22,053 nucleotides of DNA from assembly GCA_004554075.1 (NCBI GenBank), contig SFOB01000037.1, forward strand, positions 1 through 22,053. Reading direction: 5' to 3'. A model generated the notes under the pieces. The model was not told the origin of the DNA, did not search any database, and saw only the letters and a list, made by a program, of their open reading frames with translations. A program made the position numbers and the translations under genes. Below are positions 13,743 through 22,053 of the stretch, piece after piece (position 1 is the stretch's first letter; every line of letters starts with the position of its first letter). The stretch comes from Treponema sp. GTDB lineage: Bacteria; Spirochaetota; Spirochaetia; Treponematales; Treponemataceae.

Positions 13743-16700
13743 CAGTCCCCATAGATCAATAAAATTAATCGGATCTCCATCACAGTAAGCATACCAATTC
13801 ATTCCATCGCGGATAGGATCTTGGGTGATGAAGCGGGAGGTCTTTGGGTTGTAGTCGCGATAGCCGTAATTGTATAACTGGGTTGCTGGGTCTTTTTGTT
13901 TTGAGACATAGCCATAATCTGTGGGACCAGCAAGGGAACCTTGAAGGAGAGAGCCGAAGGCATCGTATGAATAAGTTTGTTTTACTGAGCTGTAATCATC
14001 TGTAGCAGTGCGAACACTTCCTAATAAATCTGTAGAAAAATAATCAGCGCCGTAATCAGCTGTAGTCTGAGCCGCAATAGCTCCGTTTACATTAAACATT
14101 ATTCGCTCGCCACTGTATCTGGAAACAGAGTTTTTAATTGAACCTTCTTCCATATAAAAATATCTGTTACCATCTTCATAGGTTTCATCTTCAAGATAAC
14201 GGTATCTGTCGCCGGTTGGTCTACCATTCTTTTCCCAACGGATACTAGTATCATTACTGTCTGTAAAAAGACCGTTTGAGTAGGTAGGTCCTTGTTTTAT
14301 TACATCAAAAGAAAAACCGTCATAAACAGTACGTAAGGCTGGAGCTCCCCTATCCTGAACTATAAGTCGTCTGTCGAAGGCATCATAAGCATAAGAAGTT
14401 TGAGCATGATTACCTGTTTCCAGATCTGAAACTTCACAATAAATCAGACGATTTTGAGCATTATAAGCATATCTTATGGCTTTTGATTTACTTTTTTCCA
14501 TAAGAAGATTTCCCATTTTATCATAGGAATAATTTATAAATGTTTTACCTCGCGAGCCGCTTGAAATCAGACAGTTTTCCTTATTGTAATTATATTCAAT
14601 ACTTCCATATGCAGTTGTTTTAGAAATACGATTTCCATTCTTATCATAGCTGTAAACTTCTTTTATACAAGGCTGAAGAGAATTCAGATTAAAAGCTAAT
14701 CCATATTGCATAGAATTTAACAATGGCACCAGAAAAGCTTTTTCACTTGAAGTCAGAAATCTGTTTTCGCCAATATCTTTATTATCAGGAAGTCCATTTT
14801 CAACTGCTTCACTTTTTAGTTTTGCTATGTGTTCATCTGTATAAGGATAATAGACTGCAGAAAGCCGACCTGAATTATTATATTCGTAAAAGGTAACGTG
14901 GCCGGAATTGTCTATGGTTGCAGAGCGTTTTCCATCAGAGTTATATACATAACCTTCTCCCCAGAGCAAGTTACCGCGCTCAGACTTTAAAGTCTTTACT
15001 ATTACGCGTCCAGACCTGTCATAGAGAGTTTCTTCCTCTGTTCCATTACCAAACTTTCTCAATATTTCCTGCCCGTTTTTATTATAGCTTAATTTTACAC
15101 GCACTCTTTGTTTATTGTCAAAAATTTCTTTTACCTCATTATTTTTACCATAAACATATACTGAATCTTTATTTGTACTGAGAACTCTTATTCTGTTACC
15201 AGCATCATCATATTCATAAAAGATTTCTTCTCCAGTAGTTACATCTTTCTGATAAATAAGTTTTCCAGCCTTATCATATTTATAAAGATTTTTTCCATAA
15301 GAGTTTTGAGCCTCAATAATATTTCCAATTGCATCGTAAACAAAAACACTTCTGCTTCCATCTGAATAAAAAAATGTTTTTTCAGTTTTATCATCAGAAT
15401 AATTAATGGAAGTTGTATAATCATTAAAATTGTTTTTACTTTTTAATTGCCCCGCTTCATCATATAAATAATTCTGTTCATCTCCCATTCGATTTAATTC
15501 ATTTACAAGACGACCGAATTCATCAATTTTATAAAAATATTTGTCTCCATTACCGTCTGTAACAGAAACATTTCTTCCATTATTTGTATATTCATAAGAT
15601 TCAATAATTTCATCACCATTCAAAATGCGCTTAATTCTTCCACTCTCATCATATTCATATTTCTTCTCACAATCTGCCCGACTTCTTTCCTGTATCAGTT
15701 GTCCAGCCTTATCATAAACTGCACTATAGATAGAACCTTCTGAATCACTTATTTTTTCAATTTTCCCGAAGGAATTGTATTGGAAAGAAATCTCATTACC
15801 TTCAGGAAGTATTCTCTTACTTTCTTTTCCTAAAGCGTTATATTCATAAAGAGTTTTATTTCCATATGCATCGCAACATTCAGTCAATTGATTTCTAGAA
15901 TTGTATCGATAAGTTCTTTCATTTTCATTTCCATAAATCTGCTTTGTAATATTTCCAAAAGCATCAAGCAGATATTTTCTTCTATATTTGCCCCCTTCAC
16001 AAACAGTTACAGTTTTTCCATCAGCTGAATATTCATATTCAGCACAATAAACAGAGTTCGATTTTTCTGGAGTATTACCTATTATGATTTTGATGATCCG
16101 GTTGAATGAATCATATTGATACCAGACTTTTTTGTTTACACCTTGAATATCAGATACTCGGCCCATTTCATCATAATTATATCTTGTTACTTTTCCATAA
16201 CTATCTGTAATAGATTTAATACTTCCATCCGGATAGTATTCTGTTTCTGATGCAGCCATATTATTTCCGGCATTTCTTTCTATTATTTGTGAAAGAAATC
16301 CTTTTCTATCGTACTGATATTCATACCAGCCACCATATAGATTCTGTTTTGCATTAATACGACCGGCAGGACTATAGTTGATTTCAATTGAACTGTCGTT
16401 ATTTATAGATTGTTTAATCAAATTTCCATAAGCGTCATAGTCAAAATATTTTGTTACCCCAAGTCCATTTGTTATTGTGAAAGACTCCCTGTTTCCGTTT
16501 AATTTCTTATATTGATATTTTTCAATAAAAACATCTTCTCCTGCCTTCTTCCTTAATTCGTCCAGTGCCTTTTCAGTAATCTTTTCAGAAGAATTATTCA
16601 ATTTCAACTTTGTTTTAAACTGTATATATTCACTCAATAATCCATTTTTATACCTGTATGTTTTTATCCAGCTTTCAGCTCCATGCATAATTTCTGCAAG

Positions 16701-19220
16701 AAGTTTTCCTTCAGGGCTATATAAAAATGAATACATAAGATCTTCCGTTTCATTATCACCAGAATAAACACGATGCGGCAAATGTCTTTTATCATATTCA
16801 ACTCTAACAGCATGACATTCTCCAGTCTCCAAATCATTCTGTATGATTTTTACAATGTCCTTACGACCGTTAGTTAGGCAACAAACTTCAAGACCGGAGT
16901 TATTTACCTTTCTTATTAAATGCTTTTCATAAAAATACTCATCAACAAGAACTTTGTTATAAATACTTTTTTGTATACGATTTCTATTGTCATAAACATA
17001 TTCTTTTGATAAACCACCACATATTTCGCTAATCAAATTACCAAAGACATCATATGAAAATTTTGTATCAACAGCTTTTTGTCCATAAACTGTTTTTTGA
17101 ATAAGACGACCTCTTTCATCGAAAGCCTGCTCGTATACTGTCTCACCTCCTTTTCTATATACTTCTATATTTCCAGTAGAATTACGTATATATTCTTCTT
17201 TCAGACCATCCCGATCTACATATTCTGTAAGCAGATTATTTTCATCATACTTCCAGCCCTCAGCAGAACCATCAGAGTAATAAGCTGCAATCCTGTTACC
17301 CCTTGAATCATAGTTATATCTAACAATATTTCCATTCGTATTAGTGCAAATCAGATTTCCTTTAACATCATATTCATATTCTATAGAACTTCCATCTGCC
17401 CTGTATTCTTTTTTAGTCCGGTGATTTGAATCATACCAGTAACATGTCTGATTTCCATCATGATCCGTATAGACTGTTTTCTGCTCAGAAAACATATATT
17501 CGAAATGCTCAGAAAAACCTTCTTCGTTTGTTGTAATAGTTGTAAGAAAACTTCCTTTCCCAGTCTGCTGGCCATATTCAAAACTTATAAAACTTCCATC
17601 ACATTTTTTAAGTTTCGTCAGATGATTTTCATAATCATATTCCATTACAACTGTATCACCATCTGCATCCTGTACACTCGAAAGATTATGACCTTTATAA
17701 CTATAAAGCAGATACTCTTCCTTACAGCGGGAATTAGTAATTTTTGTGATAAAACCATTTTTATATTCAAAATCATATTTTTCATTATCTGAAGTGATGA
17801 TGTAGAGAATTCTTTCTTCATTATCTCTCAGCAGCTGAATATAGTTTCCATTTCTGTCAGTTTTCTTTATTAAAAATCCATATTCATCAAATTCTTTTAC
17901 AATGCCATTGCTTTCATTAAGTAAAAGCTTCTTTCCTGAGGTCTTACAATATTTATAATGATAATCTTTATCATTTTTCCAAAGCCCCTGACATTCTTTC
18001 AAAATATGAGGATATCCAGAGTCATCTATTACTGTTATTGTATCTTGCCCTGTTTCTTCATAATAATTACCCATTCCATTAAATAAGACTTTTCTATTTC
18101 GCTCATTTCGTAAATAATCTTTTTCTACGAATATTTTTTTCTTTTCATTTTCTTTTTCTGCCTCCTCTAATTTCTGCCTTAATAATTTAATAACCTGCAA
18201 ATCCTGAACAATGGAAATCTTCTGATTCTCAAAAAGTTCTTTTTTAATTTCTGCTGATTCTTTTATTTCTGATGCTTTTATAATTATGCTTTCAATCTGC
18301 TGAACAAGACCAGAATATGAACTTGCTCTATTTTTCAAGGCTTCAAGCTTTATAATATAATCTTCCAGTTTAGTAATATGCAGCTCACAATTATTTATAC
18401 GTTCATCTATTTCATCCAAAGCTGTATAAATACTTTCAACGCAATACTGAATCTTAAGATTTTCTTCAAGTTGGCTTATGAGACAGCCTGTTCTCGTTAT
18501 GTAATCATTAAGGACAATAAAATCCTTATGACTTTTTGGATTAGTTCCTAAAATAATTCTTTCATCCAGATTTGTTTTCCAGCCATAACCAAAAGAACCG
18601 GTAATTTTGCAATCAGATTCATAGCGTCTTTTTATTGCAAACTTATTATCATTTCCAATAACTATATCCTCTTCTGCTAACTCATAAGTTCCTTTTGTGA
18701 TTTTTACAGGGTCACCTGCCTCACCAGAATTTGCAGAATTCTTTTCACCCTCACTTTGCTCTTTATTAGCATTAACTTCATTCTGTGCCTTTGCAGCTGC
18801 AGCCTCAACTCCTGCATTCGAATCGACTTCTAAGGCAAGAGCCAGTTCCGATGCATTTGAATTTTCACCGGCTACAATTCCTTCAAGTCCAGCCGCCTCT
18901 CCATCCACCATGCCATCCAGACTGTTTGCTTCATTCATTATTTCAAAGCCTTCTGTATTCCCCATTCCCTGGCCATTATATCCCTCTTCTCCATTAACAC
19001 CAGAGTCCTTCCCACCCGAGTCTTCACCACCAGAACTATCTCCTCCACTTCCATTATCGCCACCACCATTATTCCCATTATCGTGGTTCAAGTTACTATA
19101 ATAATTTACATCATATGAATGAGGATAGCCGTTAGCGTCTTCATTATGAGCAAAAACAAGCCCATAAAAAAAACAAAACATCAATAAAAAAATATAACAA
19201 TTTTTCTTTACATTATTCAT
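13197..19220 (-). CDS. Secreted RHS/YD-repeat protein, probable polymorphic toxin
   Basis: The ATG at 19220 gives 2007 residues; it is chosen because a signal peptide (1-24, ...FFYGLVFA) starts there with GGGAG upstream, while the open frame before it overlaps the clostripain gene. Order: Gly/Ser/Asp-rich linker (about 48-80), low-complexity Ala/Glu/Asn region to 168, DUF6531-like entry (GDPVKITKGTYE...RRYES...FGYGWKTNLDERI, 169-222), a predicted coiled coil (about 247-365), then some 1300 residues of YD repeats (YxYDxxGNL...), and the RHS core (YGYVSKQKDPATQLYNYGYRDYNPKTSRFITQDPIRDG...DPINFIDLWG, about 1765-1826). A 181-residue tip follows. Such proteins form a hollow shell that holds and releases a C-terminal toxin or surface domain. 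Neighbours are a clostripain-like protease upstream and a secreted protein downstream. Confidence 0.9.
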   Translation of the reverse strand: MNNVKKNCYIFLLMFCFFYGLVFAHNEDANGYPHSYDVNYYSNLNHDNGNNGGGDNGSGGDSSGGEDSGGKDSGVNGEEGYNGQGMGNTEGFEIMNEANSLDGMVDGEAAGLEGIVAGENSNASELALALEVDSNAGVEAAAAKAQNEVNANKEQSEGEKNSANSGEAGDPVKITKGTYELAEEDIVIGNDNKFAIKRRYESDCKITGSFGYGWKTNLDERIILGTNPKSHKDFIVLNDYITRTGCLISQLEENLKIQYCVESIYTALDEIDERINNCELHITKLEDYIIKLEALKNRASSYSGLVQQIESIIIKASEIKESAEIKKELFENQKISIVQDLQVIKLLRQKLEEAEKENEKKKIFVEKDYLRNERNRKVLFNGMGNYYEETGQDTITVIDDSGYPHILKECQGLWKNDKDYHYKYCKTSGKKLLLNESNGIVKEFDEYGFLIKKTDRNGNYIQLLRDNEERILYIITSDNEKYDFEYKNGFITKITNSRCKEEYLLYSYKGHNLSSVQDADGDTVVMEYDYENHLTKLKKCDGSFISFEYGQQTGKGSFLTTITTNEEGFSEHFEYMFSEQKTVYTDHDGNQTCYWYDSNHRTKKEYRADGSSIEYEYDVKGNLICTNTNGNIVRYNYDSRGNRIAAYYSDGSAEGWKYDENNLLTEYVDRDGLKEEYIRNSTGNIEVYRKGGETVYEQAFDERGRLIQKTVYGQKAVDTKFSYDVFGNLISEICGGLSKEYVYDNRNRIQKSIYNKVLVDEYFYEKHLIRKVNNSGLEVCCLTNGRKDIVKIIQNDLETGECHAVRVEYDKRHLPHRVYSGDNETEDLMYSFLYSPEGKLLAEIMHGAESWIKTYRYKNGLLSEYIQFKTKLKLNNSSEKITEKALDELRKKAGEDVFIEKYQYKKLNGNRESFTITNGLGVTKYFDYDAYGNLIKQSINNDSSIEINYSPAGRINAKQNLYGGWYEYQYDRKGFLSQIIERNAGNNMAASETEYYPDGSIKSITDSYGKVTRYNYDEMGRVSDIQGVNKKVWYQYDSFNRIIKIIIGNTPEKSNSVYCAEYEYSADGKTVTVCEGGKYRRKYLLDAFGNITKQIYGNENERTYRYNSRNQLTECCDAYGNKTLYEYNALGKESKRILPEGNEISFQYNSFGKIEKISDSEGSIYSAVYDKAGQLIQERSRADCEKKYEYDESGRIKRILNGDEIIESYEYTNNGRNVSVTDGNGDKYFYKIDEFGRLVNELNRMGDEQNYLYDEAGQLKSKNNFNDYTTSINYSDDKTEKTFFYSDGSRSVFVYDAIGNIIEAQNSYGKNLYKYDKAGKLIYQKDVTTGEEIFYEYDDAGNRIRVLSTNKDSVYVYGKNNEVKEIFDNKQRVRVKLSYNKNGQEILRKFGNGTEEETLYDRSGRVIVKTLKSERGNLLWGEGYVYNSDGKRSATIDNSGHVTFYEYNNSGRLSAVYYPYTDEHIAKLKSEAVENGLPDNKDIGENRFLTSSEKAFLVPLLNSMQYGLAFNLNSLQPCIKEVYSYDKNGNRISKTTAYGSIEYNYNKENCLISSGSRGKTFINYSYDKMGNLLMEKSKSKAIRYAYNAQNRLIYCEVSDLETGNHAQTSYAYDAFDRRLIVQDRGAPALRTVYDGFSFDVIKQGPTYSNGLFTDSNDTSIRWEKNGRPTGDRYRYLEDETYEDGNRYFYMEEGSIKNSVSRYSGERIMFNVNGAIAAQTTADYGADYFSTDLLGSVRTATDDYSSVKQTYSYDAFGSLLQGSLAGPTDYGYVSKQKDPATQLYNYGYRDYNPKTSRFITQDPIRDGMNWYAYCDGDPINFIDLWGLEVSYTINRDPRSYVVSTDRDTPINTYLDVGILYNSNTNETVIFEHVQSVANYPSTDPNGNNVTSVYNDTIKAGATFDLKIGTTTNIAGGKAAIITNAITIDGRKVNANGYTENGLSEGRALQHSNTNPTTNKDYNTPYSKQCIILPGADNERFFAVLEDWGIQDGQSIKTIIIDSNNSCGK

Positions 19221-19242
19221 AGTTTTCTCCCGTACAGAACAG

Positions 19243-20571
19243 TCAATAAACTGTATAAAATAACTTATCCAGTAAACTACCGGAATTTCCTTCATAAGAA
19301 GGAACCCACCATTGGCTATCTTGAATAAATGCATTCTGTAAGTAATTGTTTTGATTTTTAATGTAATCATCAGAATGAGAAGCCGCAGTTACATGAGCCG
19401 AGATAAGAGGAATAAAATTGATACCAATCCCATTCTTCGAGTTACCTTCAACTGTATAATTAATGGTTGATTCTTCTACCTTTTTTTTCAGATCTTCAGC
19501 TGCAGCAGATAATTCTTTATCCGGATTGGCAGAATACAAATCTGCCATCGAATAAATATCAAGATACATATCACAAGGATATTGCGTATACCTGTATGAT
19601 TTTGCTTCAAAAAGATTCATAAATACTGCTTCTCTTTCAGAGTTAGTATTTATTTTCTCAGCAAGCTTTCTTGAAAAGCTTTCTATTGATGTAACCAGTT
19701 CATTTATTTTTTCATTATTAAAAATGGTCATAGAAGCAGAAGTACTTTTCGCCATTATTTCTGCTATCTTTTTTGAAGTCAGATTTTCATCTAAAGCTAC
19801 ATCCGAAAAATCTTCAAGAAGTTCTTTGTAATTCCATCCTGCCCCAGGCGTAACCCCAGGACAGGCTACTGTAAAATCAGAACAATTTTTAAGTTCATAA
19901 ACATTTTCAATCACCCCACCAAAGCAGGTATCAAAGCCAATTACACAAAGATCTTTGTTCTCCAGCGCACTGTCAAGCTCATATACCCTCATAAAAGAGC
20001 CCGTATGATCATCCATGGCAACAGCCCGCCAGCCGGTTCCATGCCCCCAGATAATCAAGGCATAGTTTTCCGCCGGATAAACCTCCTTTCCAAACTCAAC
20101 GAAACCTTTCATAACAGATGCTTTCCCCGTATCAAGTTCTGTATTAACAGAAGCAGAAAGCCCCAGCTGAGGACAGTCTAGTCGTTGTGATTTTATTAAA
20201 CTTCCATTTCCCTCATCATGAATCACTTCAAAAATTCTTGTATCTGTCCAGTTATCATTTGTTTCATCATACCCTTCGGCTCTATCAAGAAGGACCAGAA
20301 TATTCATATTATTAAAAGAAGCTTTTTCCATGGCTTTAAGATTTGAAAGTGCGTAACTTTCCAGATCATTGTCTGCTGCCATATAAATCATAAGGGTAAG
20401 TTTCTTTTTACTATCTTCAGTTTCAGAATTATTCGTATCTTCAATTTCAGAATTATTCTGACTGTCTTTCACATTTACAGTGACTATTTCTGGAGGCAGG
20501 TCACAGCTTAAAAGCATTAATATCAGAACTGACAAAATCAAGAAAAAAGCAGTATAAACAATTTTCTTCAT
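19243..20571 (-). CDS. Clostripain-family (C11) cysteine protease, lipoprotein
   Basis: This 442-residue lipoprotein has a signal sequence with lipobox LLSC (Cys23), so it is membrane-anchored outside the cytoplasm. A Ser/Asn/Glu/Asp linker (35-55) precedes the C11 domain: LTLMIYMAADNDLESYA (58-74), catalytic His177 in IIWGHGTGW, and catalytic Cys216 in IGFDTCFGG, followed by CPGVTPGAGWNY. C11 enzymes usually cut after Arg or Lys. The start at 20571 is chosen because it begins the signal sequence and has AGGTG upstream; the frame opens 90 bases earlier inside the preceding gene. It sits 7 bp after the preceding gene and 22 bp before the RHS gene, so the protease is made with the RHS protein and may process it. 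All catalytic residues are present. Confidence 0.88.
   Translation of the reverse strand: MKKIVYTAFFLILSVLILMLLSCDLPPEIVTVNVKDSQNNSEIEDTNNSETEDSKKKLTLMIYMAADNDLESYALSNLKAMEKASFNNMNILVLLDRAEGYDETNDNWTDTRIFEVIHDEGNGSLIKSQRLDCPQLGLSASVNTELDTGKASVMKGFVEFGKEVYPAENYALIIWGHGTGWRAVAMDDHTGSFMRVYELDSALENKDLCVIGFDTCFGGVIENVYELKNCSDFTVACPGVTPGAGWNYKELLEDFSDVALDENLTSKKIAEIMAKSTSASMTIFNNEKINELVTSIESFSRKLAEKINTNSEREAVFMNLFEAKSYRYTQYPCDMYLDIYSMADLYSANPDKELSAAAEDLKKKVEESTINYTVEGNSKNGIGINFIPLISAHVTAASHSDDYIKNQNNYLQNAFIQDSQWWVPSYEGNSGSLLDKLFYTVY
20412..20459 (-). repeat. Tandem 24-bp duplication inside the clostripain linker
   Basis: Two adjacent 24-bp units (20412-20435 and 20436-20459) agree at 22 positions. 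They encode two similar 8-residue units (NNSEIEDT and NNSETEDS) between the lipid anchor and the protease. Unit number could change by slippage and would alter only spacer length. Confidence 0.75.
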
Positions 20572-20578
20572 TCTAATT

Positions 20579-21016
20579 TCACCTGAATGCTGTAAGTCCA
20601 TAAGGATCCTCCCATACACTTCCATCCTCATATTCAATTTTTGCAAGATACAGATAATCAACCAGAAGAGGATATTCTGGAACAGAGTTCATAAATTGAT
20701 CTAAGCTCATACAAAAGACTGTACTTTCACCAGCCTCTATATCAAGCTTAATTTCAACAGAAATTTTACTGCGACACTCACAGGCAGGTTCTCCATCCTG
20801 GTCAAAGAGAAAAAAAACAATATTGATTTTACTGATGTTTTTCTCATGCTGATTTAATAAATAGAAATTTACACCGCATATTGAATAATCCGCAGATCCG
20901 TCTTCCATTTCGAATTCTCCAGATATCACATAGGGAACAGAATCTAGCGAAAAGGCTTTACAACCCGAAAAGGATAAAAGAATAAACATGCAGATAAATC
21001 TGATAAATATTTTCAT
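20579..21016 (-). CDS. Small lipoprotein of unknown function
   Basis: This 145-residue protein has a signal sequence and lipobox SFSGC (Cys19). The remainder is predicted beta-rich (YVISGEFEMEDGS, INIVFFLFDQDGEP, AKIEYEDGSVWEDP) with several Cys. It has the look of a small immunoglobulin-like or FxLYD-like exported domain, but I cannot name it. GAGGAGG lies 6 nt before the ATG. The start overlaps the stop of the preceding gene by 4 bp (ATGA), which indicates coupled translation, and it ends 7 bp before the protease. Confidence 0.7.
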   Translation of the reverse strand: MKIFIRFICMFILLSFSGCKAFSLDSVPYVISGEFEMEDGSADYSICGVNFYLLNQHEKNISKINIVFFLFDQDGEPACECRSKISVEIKLDIEAGESTVFCMSLDQFMNSVPEYPLLVDYLYLAKIEYEDGSVWEDPYGLTAFR

Positions 21017-21585
21017 TTAATCTCCTCCTCAAGTTTTGCTTCCAGATTTTTAAAAAGATCTGTAGATGTATTTTTTTTAATTTTTTCAAGCAAAGTTCTT
21101 TTTTCTTTATTCGTTTCTAAAGCAAAAAACTTAAAAAACATCACTAGTTTTTGCTGAGGAGATTTTTTTTCACAACTGATTTTTTCAAGTACATCCATAG
21201 CAGCCTTAGTCTGCCCAAGATATAAAAGTTCTTCTGCCTTCAGCAAAGCTGCCTTAAAACTTTTTGTCTGCAAACAAAGAATATTCGTACGATTATTAAA
21301 TCTGTAAACTACCTTTTCGATCCGTAAATAATTATTCTTTTCTCCAGAAATCTTATACTCCCCAGAATGTAACGAAGGAAATACAAACAAACCGCTTTCA
21401 TTTGTTAATACCGGCTGAATATAATTTCCAGATGTGCTGCAATAAACAATAAAATCTTTTACAGGTTTATTATTCTCATCAATTATCAGTCCACATAAAT
21501 CACCTCTTCCATCAAAGCCTGGTTTTGAAGCACAGGCTAAAAAGAATAGCCCGGAAGCAATACACAAAATCATAAATTTCTTCAT
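21013..21585 (-). CDS. Lipoprotein with carboxypeptidase-regulatory-like beta domain
   Basis: This 190-residue protein has a signal sequence with lipobox FLAC (Cys18). Residues about 27-95 look like a carboxypeptidase-D regulatory-like fold (GDLCGLIIDENNKPVKDFIVY...TNESGLFVFPSLHSGEYKISGEK), often found on surface proteins and in adhesion modules. Residues 105-190 are helical with a TPR-like pair (FKAALLKAEELLYLGQTKAAMDVLEKI). A strong AAAGGAGGATG site lies before the ATG, whose first base overlaps the preceding stop in ATGA. It probably lies in the periplasm or at the outer-membrane face and may take part in exporting or tethering the operon's large RHS product, which is inferred from position only. 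Confidence 0.72.
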   Translation of the reverse strand: MKKFMILCIASGLFFLACASKPGFDGRGDLCGLIIDENNKPVKDFIVYCSTSGNYIQPVLTNESGLFVFPSLHSGEYKISGEKNNYLRIEKVVYRFNNRTNILCLQTKSFKAALLKAEELLYLGQTKAAMDVLEKISCEKKSPQQKLVMFFKFFALETNKEKRTLLEKIKKNTSTDLFKNLEAKLEEEIK

Positions 21586-22053
21586 CGTTCATCCTCCTTT
21601 TGTAATATCCTTTTAACTTTTCCTTTTGAGTCTTTGAAAAAAACTGTAGAAGTTTTGTCTGAATGTTTTATTTCTCCAATCCTGTTAAGGGGTTCTCTTT
21701 CCTGCTTAGAATTTTCAAAAGCAATTTTTTCATTTCTTATACTTTGGGTTTCATTCTTAGAAGCTGCTTTTCTTTTTGATTCATCAATAAACAGTTTTAG
21801 ATTTTCAGACACAAGTTTCAGATCAAAACCTGCCAAAGGAATTGTTTCTATCGAAAGTCCGATCCTTAAATCATAAGAATCAGTCTGATGCACAGATACA
21901 AAAGTCACACATCTTCTGTCTGCACTAATTATTCTGGAAAGTTCTTCAAGCAGATTTTCAGTCCCATTTAAGGGCTTATACAAAAACTCAATATGATAAG
22001 GAGGTGACTTTTCTTCTAACAATTTTGCACCGGTCTCTGACAATATTTTCCGT
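21582..22053 (-). CDS. Hypothetical protein, C-terminal part (cut by right edge)
   Basis: The frame stays open to the right edge; the TTG at 22043 lies 10 bases inside and is unlikely to be the true start. About 157 residues are visible. Residues after the edge (RKILSETGAKLLEEKSPPYH) lead into a mixed alpha/beta part (RCVTFVSVHQTDSYDLRIGLSIETIPLAGFDLKLVSENLKLF) and a charged, low-complexity tail rich in Lys, Glu and Ser (about 95-153) that ends KVKRILQKEDER. No family is recognised. It joins the next gene by an ATGA overlap, so it belongs to the same operon. Confidence 0.65.
   Translation of the reverse strand, partial: RKILSETGAKLLEEKSPPYHIEFLYKPLNGTENLLEELSRIISADRRCVTFVSVHQTDSYDLRIGLSIETIPLAGFDLKLVSENLKLFIDESKRKAASKNETQSIRNEKIAFENSKQEREPLNRIGEIKHSDKTSTVFFKDSKGKVKRILQKEDER

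Noticed and set aside
18697..19101. Plus-strand frame rich in Ser/Pro opposite the RHS N-terminus
   Set aside because: It mirrors the Gly/Ser/Glu low-complexity codons of the RHS linker; no SD and no recognisable protein.
19221..19370. Longer N-terminus for the RHS protein starting at 19370
   Set aside because: It would overlap the clostripain gene by over 100 bp and bury the signal peptide; the ATG at 19220 has GGGAG and begins the signal sequence.

Overview
The window looks like chromosomal DNA of a host-associated spirochaete of the genus Treponema (gut or rumen type). The basis is recognition of protein families, not a database search: a small outer-membrane beta-barrel family with C-terminal Phe, several Rpn/PD-(D/E)XK putative transposases, a DUF2804 protein, a His-rich G3E GTPase, a clostripain-type lipoprotein and a very long YD-repeat (RHS) protein whose core ends in the DLWGLE variant. 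Base composition is moderately AT-rich, Shine-Dalgarno (SD) sites are mostly strong (GGAGG type), and every base lies within a few hundred bases of a gene. There are no rRNA or tRNA genes and no CRISPR array.

Region 1 (1-4830) is an accessory cluster. Two paralogous outer-membrane proteins, one cut by the left edge, point towards each other and end in terminators that are identical over 33 nt. Between and beside them lie three different Rpn-family nuclease genes. Two of these carry a strong SD followed by an in-frame ATG in their last fifth, the layout expected for an intragenic antitoxin (RpnS-like) made from inside the toxin gene. A 43-bp sequence is repeated exactly upstream of rpn genes 2 and 3, and a diverged form lies upstream of rpn gene 1.

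Region 2 (4861-12310) is ordinary chromosome: a DUF2804 gene with a good promoter and apparently no leader, a 656-residue protein of unknown function, then on the minus strand a LacI-type sensor/diguanylate cyclase followed by pyridoxamine/pyridoxal kinase, and divergently a CobW/G3E metallochaperone-type GTPase with an extreme His/Asp-rich insert. Two intergenic palindromic repeats sit at the ends of convergent genes.

Region 3 (12336-22053, all minus strand, tightly packed) reads as one operon running leftwards: a partial unknown gene, two small lipoproteins joined by ATGA overlaps, a clostripain-family lipoprotein, a 2007-residue secreted RHS/YD-repeat protein with a distinct C-terminal tip, and a secreted protein with a C-terminal NADase-type glycan-binding (discoidin-like) domain. 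The layout is that of a polymorphic toxin: export signal, DUF6531-like start, long YD shell, RHS core, swapped tip, and a small downstream gene in the place where immunity genes sit. The tip carries HSN and QCIIL motifs that may form a His/Cys pair like DUF5675 or L,D-transpeptidase-like domains. The clostripain protease next door could process the RHS protein.

The most interesting items are the intragenic starts in the rpn genes, the shared rpn upstream element, and the protease/RHS/secreted-partner operon.
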